A stretch of 64,000 nt of DNA from Azotobacter vinelandii CA. Lineage in GTDB: Bacteria > Pseudomonadota > Gammaproteobacteria > Pseudomonadales > Pseudomonadaceae. Shown piece after piece: positions 21,047 to 30,106 of the stretch. Each line of letters opens with the position of its first letter. Position 1 is the stretch's first letter. Where the stretch lies: the NCBI RefSeq assembly GCF_000380335.1, contig NC_021149.1:4950501-5014500 (forward strand), written 5' to 3'. A program made the position numbers and the translations under genes. The notes below the pieces were generated by a model, which was not told where the DNA came from, ran no database searches, and saw nothing but the letters and a program-made list of their open reading frames with translations.

Positions 21047-21745
21047 CTACCAGTCGAGCGCCGCCGGTGCCGCCGGGGCGGCTGGCGGCGCCAGCCAGCC
21101 GGCCGCCGACTGCACGCCCCAGACCAGCAGCAGCGCGCCGGCCAGCGCCACGCCCAGCGCCCACGGCGCTCCGCCGCTGGCCTCGTGCTGCTCCGGGTAG
21201 CGGCGCGGGCTGCGGCCGCCGACCATCGCCCGCACCAGCGGCTGGCGGCGCACCAGCGAGTAATAGAGGATCGCCAGCAGATGCAGGCCGATCAGCCCCA
21301 GCAGCAGCCACCAGGCCTGCCGGTGCAGAGCGGTCAGCCAGGTGCTGGTGTCGGTTTCCACCAGCCGGTACAGCGGTCCCTGGAAGGCGATGTCGTCGTT
21401 CGCCGCCAGACCGCTCAGGGTCTGGAAGGCCGCCAGGCCGAGCAGCGCCAGCACCGACAGGGAGCCCAGCGGATTGTGCCCGGCCTCCCGCCAGCGTCCA
21501 GCCAGGTAATCGCCCAGCCGCAACGGCGCGGCGAAGATCCGCGACCAGCGCGCATAGGTCGAGCCCAGCATGCCCCAGAGCAGGCGGAACGCCAGCAACC
21601 CGAGGATCGACAGGCCCAGCCGGCCGTGCCAGACCATCAGATTGCCGCCCAGCCAGCCGGTGAGCATGGCGCCACCGACGGCCAGCGCCAGCGACCAGTG
21701 AAACAGACGCAGCGGTGCGTCCCAGACCTTGATACTGTCCGACAT
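21047..21745 (-). CDS. Cytochrome b561-family di-heme membrane protein
   Basis: A 232-residue inner-membrane protein from the ATG at 21745 (MSDSIKVWDAPLRLFHWSL). About five hydrophobic helices are visible. Candidate heme-ligand histidines are H16 (LFHWSL), H40 (VWHGRLG), H141 (ALHRQAWW) and H155 (IGLHLLAILYYSLV). Genes of this type often pair with a cytochrome c or c' and pass quinol electrons to it; here the partner is the convergent cytochrome c'. The C-terminus is Pro/Ala-rich. Confidence 0.88.
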   Translation of the reverse strand: MSDSIKVWDAPLRLFHWSLALAVGGAMLTGWLGGNLMVWHGRLGLSILGLLAFRLLWGMLGSTYARWSRIFAAPLRLGDYLAGRWREAGHNPLGSLSVLALLGLAAFQTLSGLAANDDIAFQGPLYRLVETDTSTWLTALHRQAWWLLLGLIGLHLLAILYYSLVRRQPLVRAMVGGRSPRRYPEQHEASGGAPWALGVALAGALLLVWGVQSAAGWLAPPAAPAAPAALDW

Positions 21746-21850
21746 CTCCTGAATCCTCTCCTGCGCGAACCGGCGCCCGGCCGATACCCGGGGCCCCGCC
21801 GCAGGGTAGCAGCGGCCGGGAAGCCGGCCATCCCCAGCGAGGAGCCTCCC

Positions 21851-22312
21851 ATGAGCGACAACGAACGCGTCACCCTGACCCTGCAGCAGCAGGAAGACTA
21901 CCGCTGCAGCCTCGACTTCGGCGACGGCCAGCCGCCCCTGATCGTCGACGAGCCGCCGCCGCTGGGCACCGGTCGGGGTCCGAGCCCGGTGCAACTGCTG
22001 CTTTCCGCCGTGGCCAACTGTCTGACCGCCAGCCTGCTGTTCGCCCTGCGCAAGTTCAAGCAGGACGCCGAGCCCTTGCGCTGCCAGGCCAGCGCGGAGG
22101 TCGGCCGCAACGAACAGAACCGCCTGCGCGTGCTGGGCATCGGCATCGAATTGCAGCTCGGCCGCCGCGCCGCCGAGCTGGAACACCTGCCGCGCATCCT
22201 CGGCCAGTTCGAGGAATTCTGCACGGTCGGCCGCAGCGTGGCCCAGGGCATCCCCGTCCGCCTGTGGGTCCGCGACGCCGAAGGCGTGCTGCTCAAGCAG
22301 CCGGAGGAGTGA
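21851..22312 (+). CDS. OsmC-like protein (possible organic hydroperoxide reductase)
   Basis: A 153-residue OsmC/Ohr-superfamily protein. Residues LGTGRGPSPVQLLLSAVANCLTASL hold the first conserved Cys (C57) and QFEEFCTVGRSV the second (C124), at the positions of the peroxidatic and resolving cysteines of OsmC. Members reduce organic hydroperoxides by a dithiol mechanism; the subgroup is uncertain. CGAGGAGCC precedes the ATG. It is divergent from the b561 gene. Confidence 0.85.
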   Translation: MSDNERVTLTLQQQEDYRCSLDFGDGQPPLIVDEPPPLGTGRGPSPVQLLLSAVANCLTASLLFALRKFKQDAEPLRCQASAEVGRNEQNRLRVLGIGIELQLGRRAAELEHLPRILGQFEEFCTVGRSVAQGIPVRLWVRDAEGVLLKQPEE

Positions 22313-22348
22313 GCCGGCCCGACAGGATCGGGGCCTTGCCGCCCCGAC

Positions 22349-23266
22349 TCAGGCGAACAGTTCGACGATCCGCGCGCGCTGTCCGGCATCCGGCAGGCGG
22401 CCCTGCGCGGCGAGCAGGTTGTCGGCCATGTAGCGCGGCTTGTCGGTGGCCGGAATCACCGCGGTCACCGCCGGCTCGGCGAGGATGTACTTGAGCAGCA
22501 GTTGCGCCCAGGAGGTCGCGCCCAGCTCCTGCGCCAGCGGCGGCAGCGACTGGCCCTTGACCCGGGCGAACAGGGCGCCGCGCATGAACGGCCGGTTGAT
22601 CAGGGTGGCGATGCCGTGGTCGGCGCAGAACGGCAGCAGGCGCTTCTCGGCGTTGCGCTCGCCGACCGAATAGTTGAACTGCACGAAGTCGACCTTCTCC
22701 TTGCGCAACACCGCCAGCAGGTCGTCGTGGGCCGACTCCAGATAGTGGGTCACACCGATGTAGCGTAACCGCCCCTGCCCCTTCAGCTCGCGCAACAGGG
22801 CCAGTTGGGTGGCGGTGTCCTGCAGATTGTGCACCTGCAGCAGGTCGATGCGGTCGGTCTGCAGTGCCTTGAAGCTGGCCTCGATCTGCCGGCGGCCGGC
22901 CTTCTGCCCGCTGGCGGACACCTTGCTGGCGAGGAACAGCCGCTCGCGCGCACCGAGGCGCCGGGCCAGTTCGCCGACCACCCGCTCGGCGCGACCGTAG
23001 CTCGGCGCGGTGTCGACCAGGCTGCCGCCGCCCTCGACCAGGGTGCGCAGTACCTCCAGAAGGGGCGTCAGGGCCTCGTCGTCGAGGGAGACATCATGGG
23101 TCCGCGAGGTACCCAGGCCGACCGCCGGCAACTCCTCGCCGCTGGAAGGGATGCGTCGCGCGAGTAGCGGCTCGGCGGCCAACAGCGATATGGACGACAG
23201 CGGGGCCATGGCGGCCAGGGCGGCGAACAGGGCCGAGTAGTGCAGAAGCTGACGACGGCTGTACAT
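22349..23266 (-). CDS. Exported aldo/keto reductase
   Basis: A 305-residue aldo/keto reductase with an N-terminal export signal MYSRRQLLHYSALFAALAAM; the RRQLL core suggests the Tat route. Catalytic tetrad candidates: D and Y in DTAPSYGRAERVVG, K in LASKVS, and H in LLQVHNLQD. YIGVTHY and VQFNYSVGERNAEKRLLPFC are family strands. The substrate is unknown. Start chosen at the ATG at 23266 because it begins the signal sequence and has an AGGAGGAAG just before it. Confidence 0.87.
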   Translation of the reverse strand: MYSRRQLLHYSALFAALAAMAPLSSISLLAAEPLLARRIPSSGEELPAVGLGTSRTHDVSLDDEALTPLLEVLRTLVEGGGSLVDTAPSYGRAERVVGELARRLGARERLFLASKVSASGQKAGRRQIEASFKALQTDRIDLLQVHNLQDTATQLALLRELKGQGRLRYIGVTHYLESAHDDLLAVLRKEKVDFVQFNYSVGERNAEKRLLPFCADHGIATLINRPFMRGALFARVKGQSLPPLAQELGATSWAQLLLKYILAEPAVTAVIPATDKPRYMADNLLAAQGRLPDAGQRARIVELFA

Positions 23267-23861
23267 GGATCTTCCTCCTTGAGATGAGCCCGTGCTGCGG
23301 ATATGGCCTGCGCCGGCATCCATACGGGGAACGACAGGCTTTCGAATCGGGCGCGCATCACAATGCAGACCAGTCGCGCTCATTATTTCCACAGCGAAAA
23401 TGAATTCTTATCATGGGAAGATGAATCCCATCACGCCGACTGGACTTTCCGCTCCGCGCCCGCCCTGCCCCGGACAGCCCATGGGCACTGCCGGCGAATC
23501 GCCGAAGCCCTGCCCGACGGCTCGGCCGGGGAAAGGGAAACCCGCAGCTCGGCGGCTTTCGCCGCGCTCATCCGGCCCGTCGACGGCAATGTTTTGTAAC
23601 CAATCTCCGGGGGCTCTCGGCGTTTTGGCGTAGGCTGCGACAGCGGCCCGACCGACCACGGAGCGCCTCGGCCCCGGTAACCGGCCATGGCCGCTCTCCG
23701 GCAAGCCGCCCGGCGGGGAAACCGGCGCGATTCCCCATGCGACGCCGCTTCCCCGGCATCCCAATAAAAGCAATAGCCCGGTGATATCATCCGTCCGCCA
23801 GACCAACGCAACTCCCTCCGATCGATCATGCAGCGCTGCCCTTACGCAGTACGGAGCGTCC
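23267..23861. other. Intergenic region upstream of the MHYT-GGDEF-EAL gene
   Basis: About 595 bases. A frame at 23363-23599 (plus, starting MQTSRAHYFHSENEFLSWED) has a locally A+T-rich, gene-like beginning but no ribosome-binding site and no known domain; I do not call it. Otherwise nothing recognised. Confidence 0.4.
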
Positions 23862-25931
23862 ATGCTTGCCAGCCGCTACAACGAAGTTCTCGTCGTTTTC
23901 TCCCTGATCGTCGCCATCCTCGCCTCCTACACCGCCCTCGACATCGCCGGCCGGGTTTCCACGGCCCAGCGGGGCGCGCGGCTCGCCTGGCTGGCCGGCG
24001 GGGCGCTGGCCATGGGAACGGGTATCTGGTCCATGCACTTCGTCGGCATGCTGGCGTTCAGCCTGCCGATCGAGCTCGGCTACGACCTGTGGCTGACCAG
24101 CGCTTCCCTGCTGATCGCCATCGCCTCGTCGACCTTCGCCCTCTGGCTGGTCTGCCAGCGGGAACTACCCTGGCCGCGGCTGGCGATGGGCGCCTCGCTG
24201 ATGGGAGCCGGCATCGCCGCCATGCACTACACCGGCATGGAGGCCATGCGCATGGTGCCGGGCATCGTCTACGACCCGGCCTGGTTCGCCCTGTCGATCG
24301 TCGTCGCCGTGCTGGCCTCGGGCGCGGCGCTGTGGATCGCCTTCCGCCTGCGCTGGCATTCCACCTGGGTGGTCTTCAGTCGGGCCGGCGCATCGGTGGC
24401 GATGGGCTGCGCCATCGTCGGCATGCACTACACCGGCATGGCCGCCTCGCAGTTCCCGGAGGGCAGCTACTGCGGGGCGGCCAACAGCGGCATCGACACC
24501 GGCTGGCTGTCGATCCTGGTGATCATGGCGGCGCTCAGCGTGATGGCCACCACACTGATCATCTCGGTGCTGGACTCGCGCCTGGAACAGCGCACCGCGT
24601 CGCTGGCCAGCGCGCTCAGCAAGGCCAACAGCGAGCTGATGCAACTGGCGCTATACGACAACCTGACCAAGTTGCCCAACCGCATGCTGCTCGCCGACCG
24701 CCTGGGTCAGGCGATCGAAAAGGCCCGCCGCGAACACAAGGTGTTCGCCGTACTGTTCATCGACCTGGACGGCTTCAAGGCGATCAACGACGCCTACGGC
24801 CATCACCTCGGCGACCTGCTGCTGGTGGAGGTGACGCAGCGCATTCGCGGTAGCGTGCGCGGCCAGGACACCATCGCCCGGCTGGGCGGCGACGAACTCA
24901 TCCTGTTGACGGAAATCGGCGAACCGACGGACGCGGCGAAGATCGCCGGAAAACTGATCGAAACCATCCGCCAGCCCTATTCGATCGAGCATCACGAACT
25001 ATTCGTCTCCGCCAGCGTCGGCATCGCCGTCTACCCCGACGACGGGCTGGCCCCGCACGAACTGCTGGTCAACGCCGACGCGGCGATGTACCACGCCAAG
25101 GAACAGGGCCGCGACGGCTACTGCTTCTTCGAGAACTCGATGAACGCCAACGCCCAGGAGCAGTTGCGTCTGCTGCAGGACCTGCGCCACGCCCTGGAAC
25201 GCGACGAGCTGCGCCTGCACTACCAGCCCAAGCTGATCGCCCCAGACGGGCCGATCATCGGGGTCGAGGCACTGCTGCGCTGGCAGCATCCCGAACGCGG
25301 CCTGCTGTCGCCCGACCAATTCCTGCCGCTGGCGGAGAAAACCGGCCTGATCGTGCCGATCGGCAACTGGGTGCTCGACGAAGCCTGCGCGCAGATACAG
25401 CGCTGGCGCGCGGCGGGCCATACGAGCTGGAACATCGCGGTGAACCTGTCGGCCAGCCAGTTCGCCCATGCCAAGCTGATCGACTCGGTGCGCACAGCCC
25501 TGCAGCGACATGGCCTGGAAGCGCACAACCTGACCCTCGAAATCACTGAATCCACCGCCATGCGCGATGCCGACTCCAGCCTGGCGGTACTCGAACAACT
25601 GGCGGCGATGGGGGTTGGCATCTCCATCGACGATTTCGGCACCGGCTACTCCAGCCTGCTCTACCTCAAGCGCCTGCCGGCCAACGAGCTGAAGATCGAC
25701 CGCGGCTTCGTCAACGAACTGGGCCAGGGCGGCGACGACGCGGCCATCGTCTCCGCGATCATCGCTCTGGGCCGGACGCTGGGCCTGAAGATCGTCGCCG
25801 AGGGCGTGGAAACCCCCGAGCAGCAGAAACACCTCACCCGGCTCGGCTGCAACCTGCTGCAAGGCTATCTGCTCGGGCGGCCGATGCCGGCCGAACAGTT
25901 GATCGAGTGCTACGGAGAAACGCCGGCGTAG
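23862..25931 (+). CDS. MucR-like MHYT-GGDEF-EAL membrane c-di-GMP protein
   Basis: A 689-residue protein from the ATG at 23862 (MLASRYNEVLVVFSLIVAIL). Seven membrane helices form an MHYT domain with MHFVGM and two MHYTGM motifs, proposed to bind metal and sense diatomic gas. The GGDEF domain starts LALYDNLTKLPNRMLLADRL; its signature is LGGDELILL, with Leu where Phe is usual. EAL follows with [25 protein letters not shown] and KIDRGFV. Architecture and length match MucR (PA1727), which controls alginate through local c-di-GMP in P. aeruginosa and Azotobacter; NbdA has the same architecture. Confidence 0.88.
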   Translation: MLASRYNEVLVVFSLIVAILASYTALDIAGRVSTAQRGARLAWLAGGALAMGTGIWSMHFVGMLAFSLPIELGYDLWLTSASLLIAIASSTFALWLVCQRELPWPRLAMGASLMGAGIAAMHYTGMEAMRMVPGIVYDPAWFALSIVVAVLASGAALWIAFRLRWHSTWVVFSRAGASVAMGCAIVGMHYTGMAASQFPEGSYCGAANSGIDTGWLSILVIMAALSVMATTLIISVLDSRLEQRTASLASALSKANSELMQLALYDNLTKLPNRMLLADRLGQAIEKARREHKVFAVLFIDLDGFKAINDAYGHHLGDLLLVEVTQRIRGSVRGQDTIARLGGDELILLTEIGEPTDAAKIAGKLIETIRQPYSIEHHELFVSASVGIAVYPDDGLAPHELLVNADAAMYHAKEQGRDGYCFFENSMNANAQEQLRLLQDLRHALERDELRLHYQPKLIAPDGPIIGVEALLRWQHPERGLLSPDQFLPLAEKTGLIVPIGNWVLDEACAQIQRWRAAGHTSWNIAVNLSASQFAHAKLIDSVRTALQRHGLEAHNLTLEITESTAMRDADSSLAVLEQLAAMGVGISIDDFGTGYSSLLYLKRLPANELKIDRGFVNELGQGGDDAAIVSAIIALGRTLGLKIVAEGVETPEQQKHLTRLGCNLLQGYLLGRPMPAEQLIECYGETPA

Positions 25932-26306
25932 CTGGCGCAGGCCTTTCTCCCGTTCCGGCAGTCCCCATCGTCGTCTCCGCCCGTCGGGCGCCGCCCGGCA
26001 GCACGCTGGCAGGACAGCAGCCGAAGAGACGCGCCGGTCGGCGCCCGCGTGCCGGCCTCGCGGCCTTGCCGCTGCGCTGCCGCGCCATCCGGTGCGCATG
26101 AGCCTGACCGCGAAGGGCTTTTTCGATCCGCCCGCTGCGCTTGCGCCGCTTCGTCCATTCGTCCAATCCGCGTTTACAAGCCACAGCTTAGCGCCCTAAC
26201 GTTGCCACCAAGGTCGATCCCATATCGGGGATGGGGATAATGCGCCAGGGATGCCGCCGCTTCGATCCGATGCGCGAAATGCGCCTATTACGCGAGGGTA
26301 GAAGTT
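25932..26306. other. Intergenic region
   Basis: About 375 bases after the MucR-like gene, with an A+T-richer segment near 26150-26310 likely to hold the promoter of the next small gene. No gene recognised. Confidence 0.4.
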
Positions 26307-26486
26307 ATGCAACTGCCGAACATGACCCGGAGCACCGTCCGGGAGTTCGACGGCAAGAGCTATGTGGTGCTGCGAACCGTCGGCGGCGAACTGCTCCAGG
26401 TTTACTCGGTACTGCCGGCCCACGGCCACTGCCGCGCCCACCTGAAGAAACTGCAGCACTTCCCGAAAGAGCTGGTCGAGCAATGA
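26307..26486 (+). CDS. Small hypothetical protein (59 aa)
   Basis: ATG at 26307 with GAGGG nine bases upstream. The product begins MQLPNMTRSTVREFDGKSYV, continues VLRTVGGELLQVYSVLP and ends LQHFPKELVEQ. It has a beta-hairpin-like composition with no membrane segment or known motif, but codon use looks like that of real genes here. A second small gene with its own strong ribosome-binding site follows 176 bases later. Confidence 0.6.
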   Translation: MQLPNMTRSTVREFDGKSYVVLRTVGGELLQVYSVLPAHGHCRAHLKKLQHFPKELVEQ

Positions 26487-26662
26487 ACCGCTCTCCGAGC
26501 CCCGACCGCGCGCATTAGCGCCGCACAGCCGCCCGGCCCTGTTCGTCCACGTCCCTGCAGCCCCTCTTCGCACGACGAAACGGCGGCAAGGCCCAACCAT
26601 GAGCGACAACCGGCCCGCCCGAGGCGATGGCCAGGCTCACCGATCGAGGAGGAAAAAACGTC

Positions 26663-26845
26663 ATGAACAACGTAGTCGACATGGAACGCGCCCGCAAGAA
26701 ACGCCGTATCAGGGACTGCGTCGCGTACATGGATCGACTGTGCGTGGAGCTGCTGGAAAACCCGGCGACCACCCCCAGCGTACGGCAACTGGCGCAGGAC
26801 ATGTTCCGCAAGCGCTTCGGCTTCGATTATTTCGAGTGTGTTTGA
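26663..26845 (+). CDS. Small hypothetical protein (60 aa)
   Basis: Starts at the ATG at 26663 (MNNVVDMERARKKRRIRDCV), preceded by GAGGAGG, which decides this start over an upstream ATG at 26627. Predicted mostly helical: AYMDRLCVELLENPAT, then VRQLAQDMFRKRFGFDYFECV. No family recognised. The basic N-terminus may bind nucleic acid or protein; this is only a composition-based guess. Confidence 0.6.
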   Translation: MNNVVDMERARKKRRIRDCVAYMDRLCVELLENPATTPSVRQLAQDMFRKRFGFDYFECV

Positions 26846-26999
26846 GACCGTCCCCGGCCAAAGATACAGGGACGGACACCGCCCTCCGTTCGCGAGCATC
26901 TCGAAACGAAGAGCCATAGACCCTTCCCGATGGGATTGCCGATGGGGAAAACCGGATTGCGCGGTACGATCGGCCGCCCCGCGAGACGAATGAAACCGC

Positions 27000-27431
27000 C
27001 TATTCGCCGAGCTTCCGTGGTACGACTCGCGAAATCAAACCTATCTCGAGGATCGCCCTGTCGAACTCCGCCGGGTTCATTTCCCGGAGTCTTTTCATGA
27101 GTTGAATGGCATTTTCCGAGATATTTTCCGCATTGACCTGCTTTATCCGCTCGGTCTTGGAATAAAGCTTTTCAAGTTTCCCCACCGCCTCCCGCAAGTT
27201 GGAAAACTCCGGATTTTCCCTGTTCAGACTATAGAGCAGAGCCTCGATGATTATTCCCAACTGCCTGCCGTAGGAATAGTTCTCGAATATTTCCTTCTCG
27301 ACCTGCGCAATGCCCGCGCCAGGCTGTATCGCATCGAAAAACCAATTGATGTCGGGATCTATTCTCTGAGTGACACCACCGCTCAATGGAAAATAAATTC
27401 GAGGCATCCAAAACCAGAGCCAGGGAAACAT
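27000..27431 (-). CDS. Hypothetical protein (143 aa)
   Basis: From the ATG at 27431 (MFPWLWFWMPRIYFPLSGGV), with AGAGGTGACAGG just upstream. The first ~17 residues are aromatic and hydrophobic and could be a membrane anchor or uncleaved signal. The rest is a soluble helical region (LGIIIEALLYSLNRENPEF, LREAVGKLEKLYSKTERI, LMKRLREMNPAEFDRAILE). No family recognised. It is less G+C-rich than its neighbours, suggesting acquisition. An in-frame upstream extension to 27764 is Arg/Gly-rich and unlikely to be coding. Confidence 0.65.
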   Translation of the reverse strand: MFPWLWFWMPRIYFPLSGGVTQRIDPDINWFFDAIQPGAGIAQVEKEIFENYSYGRQLGIIIEALLYSLNRENPEFSNLREAVGKLEKLYSKTERIKQVNAENISENAIQLMKRLREMNPAEFDRAILEIGLISRVVPRKLGE

Positions 27432-27735
27432 CCTGTCACCTCTATGAATAACTGCACCCGGGCCAGTATATACCACGGCGCCAATCGTCCACTGCGCCAG
27501 TGGCACGCCGCCCGGGCCGGGCAGCCGGCGACGCATTCGACGTGAACGCCCCAAGGAGGAATCCGTCCCACGTACACCCATAATGGACAGGGAAACGGCC
27601 CGGTCGGGCAAGGCGCTCCCCCCGGCGAGTCCCCACTCGCCCACCCGCCCGCAGAAAAGAGGCCAGAATGAAATCCATCCGGCCAGCCGGTTCGCTGCTT
27701 CGGGGACCATGGGCCGATGCCAGGGAGAAACGCCA

Positions 27736-28701
27736 ATGAATGCAGCCCCGTTCGACTCCACCACGATGCTGGCGCTGTTCCTCGTGACAACGCTGCTGGC
27801 CCTGGCCCTCTACAACCGCTACCGGACCCGCCGGGCCGAACGCGAACATCCGCCGAGCGGGCGCTTCGTCACGGTGGACGGGGTACGCCTGCACTACCTC
27901 GACCAGGGCCGGGGATCGCCGGTCGTGCTGCTGCACGGCAATGCCGTGACCGCCGAGGACTATGTCCTGAGCGGGGTGTTCGAACGGGCCGCCAAGGTCC
28001 ATCGGGTCCTCGCCTTCGACCGTCCCGGCTACGGCTACAGCGAGCGCCCGCTCGGCACCCTGTGGACCGCGAGCCGGCAGGCCGAACTGCTGCACCGGGC
28101 GCTCCGGCAGCTCGGCGTCGAGCGCCCGGTGATCGTCGGCCACTCCTGGGGAACGCTCGTCGCACTGAAGATGGCCCTCGACCACCCGGACGACGTGGCC
28201 GGCCTGGTGCTGCTCGGCGGCTACTACGCGGCGACCGTCCGCCTCGATGTACTGGCGGCGGCCCCGCCGGCGATTCCCCTGCTCGGCGGCGCCCTGCGCC
28301 ACACCCTGACGCCGATCCTCAACGGCTCCCTGCTGCAGTTGACTTTCAAGGTCATGTTCGCCCCGCTGCCCGTCCCGGAACGCTTCAGGCGCGAATTTCC
28401 CCATCAGTTCCCGCTGCGGCCCCTGCAGATCCGCGCCGAATCCCAGGATGCCGTGACCCTGATCCCGGCCGTGATAACGATGCGCCAGCGCTATTCCGAG
28501 CTGCGCCTGCCGACCGTGATCATGGCCGGCACCCGGGATCTGGTGGTCGACGAGCGGCACGCCGACTGGCTCCACCGGCGGCTGCCGGGCAGCCACCTGC
28601 AACTGATCCCGGAGGCCGGCCACATGCTGCACTACGCCGCGCCGGGCCAGGTGGTCGCGGCCATCGAGCGCGTCGCGGCCGAAGCACCGATGCCCCACTA
28701 A
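27736..28701 (+). CDS. Alpha/beta hydrolase with an N-terminal membrane anchor
   Basis: A 321-residue protein from the ATG at 27736 (MNAAPFDSTTMLALFLVTTL), with CAGGGAG upstream. One membrane helix covers about residues 11-27. The hydrolase domain follows: HYLDQGRGSPVVLLHGNAVTAEDY (oxyanion hole), nucleophile Ser in VIVGHSWGTLVAL, acid Asp in MAGTRDLVVDERH, and His in IPEAGHMLHYAAP. A lid lies between (LDVLAAAPPAIPLLGGALRH). Esterase or epoxide-hydrolase-like reactions are possible; the substrate is unknown. Confidence 0.85.
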   Translation: MNAAPFDSTTMLALFLVTTLLALALYNRYRTRRAEREHPPSGRFVTVDGVRLHYLDQGRGSPVVLLHGNAVTAEDYVLSGVFERAAKVHRVLAFDRPGYGYSERPLGTLWTASRQAELLHRALRQLGVERPVIVGHSWGTLVALKMALDHPDDVAGLVLLGGYYAATVRLDVLAAAPPAIPLLGGALRHTLTPILNGSLLQLTFKVMFAPLPVPERFRREFPHQFPLRPLQIRAESQDAVTLIPAVITMRQRYSELRLPTVIMAGTRDLVVDERHADWLHRRLPGSHLQLIPEAGHMLHYAAPGQVVAAIERVAAEAPMPH

Positions 28702-28832
28702 TTATCGGAGGCTCTCGATCGTGAATGTCGTATGTCGCGGTAGCCACGTCGCCACAGAGGACGCTCCGTGTGGCACGCTCACGAACGGGCGGGACAGATA
28801 TCGACGAAATACGGACACGGAAAGGCCATTCA

Positions 28833-29372
28833 ATGTCAAACCATCAGGACAACACCGGCATCGGCGCCTCATTCGCCAGCGGCTGGCAGCGAGAAAAGAC
28901 CTGGATACTTCTATTCCTGGCAACCGTCGCATTGCTCACTTTTAGTTTCATATTAGAGTCACTCATATATAAAACATACAAAGGTACAATAGGGAACATA
29001 TTCGAAGAAAATTGGAAAATCCTGGTCTGGATCCCTGTCCTTGGTGCACTCTGGGCACCCATCGTCATATACCTGTACAGACGTTGGAGAAAAAACAGCG
29101 TTCGCTACAGCTATTGGATAGTGCTCATACTTGGCTTGCTAAGCTACCTAATACTTACTCTAATAATTTCCTCGTGCAGCGTGATATTATCGTTCCTCAC
29201 CCTGGAAGGCTTCGATCGCTCCAACCCTTATGATTATATTTATGCCTTTTCCGAGTGCATGTTTCTCTATACCATGATAGCATTCCACAATCTGATAAAC
29301 TTCTTCATCTCGATACCCTTGGCGTTCAAGCTTTTCTGGTCGAACGATAAATCATACCCCCAAACCAGTTGA
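28833..29372 (+). CDS. Unknown four-helix membrane protein, tandem copy 1
   Basis: A 179-residue protein from the ATG at 28833 (MSNHQDNTGIGASFASGWQR). Four hydrophobic stretches: about residues 24-44 (WILLFLATVALLTFSFILE), 62-82, 95-122 (WIVLILGLLSYLILTLIISS) and 145-170 (MIAFHNLINFFISIPLAFKL), ending FWSNDKSYPQTS. It is far less G+C-rich than the flanks. Two paralogues follow with exactly 637 bases between starts, each preceded by the same AAAGGCCATTCA leader. No family recognised; immunity- or stress-type small membrane proteins are one possibility. Confidence 0.7.
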   Translation: MSNHQDNTGIGASFASGWQREKTWILLFLATVALLTFSFILESLIYKTYKGTIGNIFEENWKILVWIPVLGALWAPIVIYLYRRWRKNSVRYSYWIVLILGLLSYLILTLIISSCSVILSFLTLEGFDRSNPYDYIYAFSECMFLYTMIAFHNLINFFISIPLAFKLFWSNDKSYPQTS

Positions 29373-29469
29373 CCGAAAGCCTCGGCGAAAGGAATGTCAA
29401 TCGGAAAGAATGAATTCCAGCCCTTGAGTCAGAACTCCTGACAAAACTCAACCATGGAAAGGCCATTCA

Positions 29470-30009
29470 ATGCCCAACCATCAGGACACCACCGGCATCG
29501 GCGCCTCATCCGCCAGCGGCTGGCAGCGAAAAAAGACCTGGGCACTCTTGTTCTTGGCAACCGTCGCATTGCTCATTTTTGGCTTTCTATTAGAGGTATT
29601 TATATACACTACATACAAAGGCACAACAGGGAACATACTTGAAGAAAAATGGAAAATTCTGGCCGGAACTCCTGCCTTTGGCGCACTCTGGGCATCCATC
29701 GTCATATACCTGCACAGGCGCTGGAGAAAAAACAGTATTCGCTACAGCTACTGGATAGCTCTCATACTTGGATTTCTCAGTTACCTGATATTTACTCTAA
29801 CAATTTCTTCAGTCGAATTAATATTGTCGATTTTGAATCTGGAAAATTTCGACCGTACAAATCCTTACGACCACATTCATGCATTCTTCGAATGTATATT
29901 TCTATATACCCTGATAGCACTCCACAACCTGATAAATTTCTTCATCTCGATACCCTTGGCGTTCAAACTTTTCTGGTCGAGCGATAAATCATACCCCCAA
30001 ACCAGTTGA
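29470..30009 (+). CDS. Unknown four-helix membrane protein, tandem copy 2
   Basis: A 179-residue paralogue of the previous gene (MPNHQDTTGIGASSASGWQR, then KKTWALLFLATVALLIFGF). Same helix layout and the same end FWSSDKSYPQTS. Most differences from copy 1 lie in the second half (LEVFIYTTYKGTTGN; VELILSILNLENF). The 97-base spacers before copies 2 and 3 are nearly identical, which places the duplication unit at one gene plus one spacer. Confidence 0.7.
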   Translation: MPNHQDTTGIGASSASGWQRKKTWALLFLATVALLIFGFLLEVFIYTTYKGTTGNILEEKWKILAGTPAFGALWASIVIYLHRRWRKNSIRYSYWIALILGFLSYLIFTLTISSVELILSILNLENFDRTNPYDHIHAFFECIFLYTLIALHNLINFFISIPLAFKLFWSSDKSYPQTS

Positions 30010-30106
30010 CCGCAAGCCTCGGCGAAAGGAATGTCAATCGGAAAGAATGAATTCCAGCCCTTGAGTCAGGGCTCCTGACAAAATTCAACCATGGAAAGGC
30101 CATTCA

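Noticed and set aside
23363-23599. Possible small gene starting MQTSRAHYFH
   Set aside because: Gene-like first half but no ribosome-binding site, and the second half looks like non-coding G+C-rich translation.
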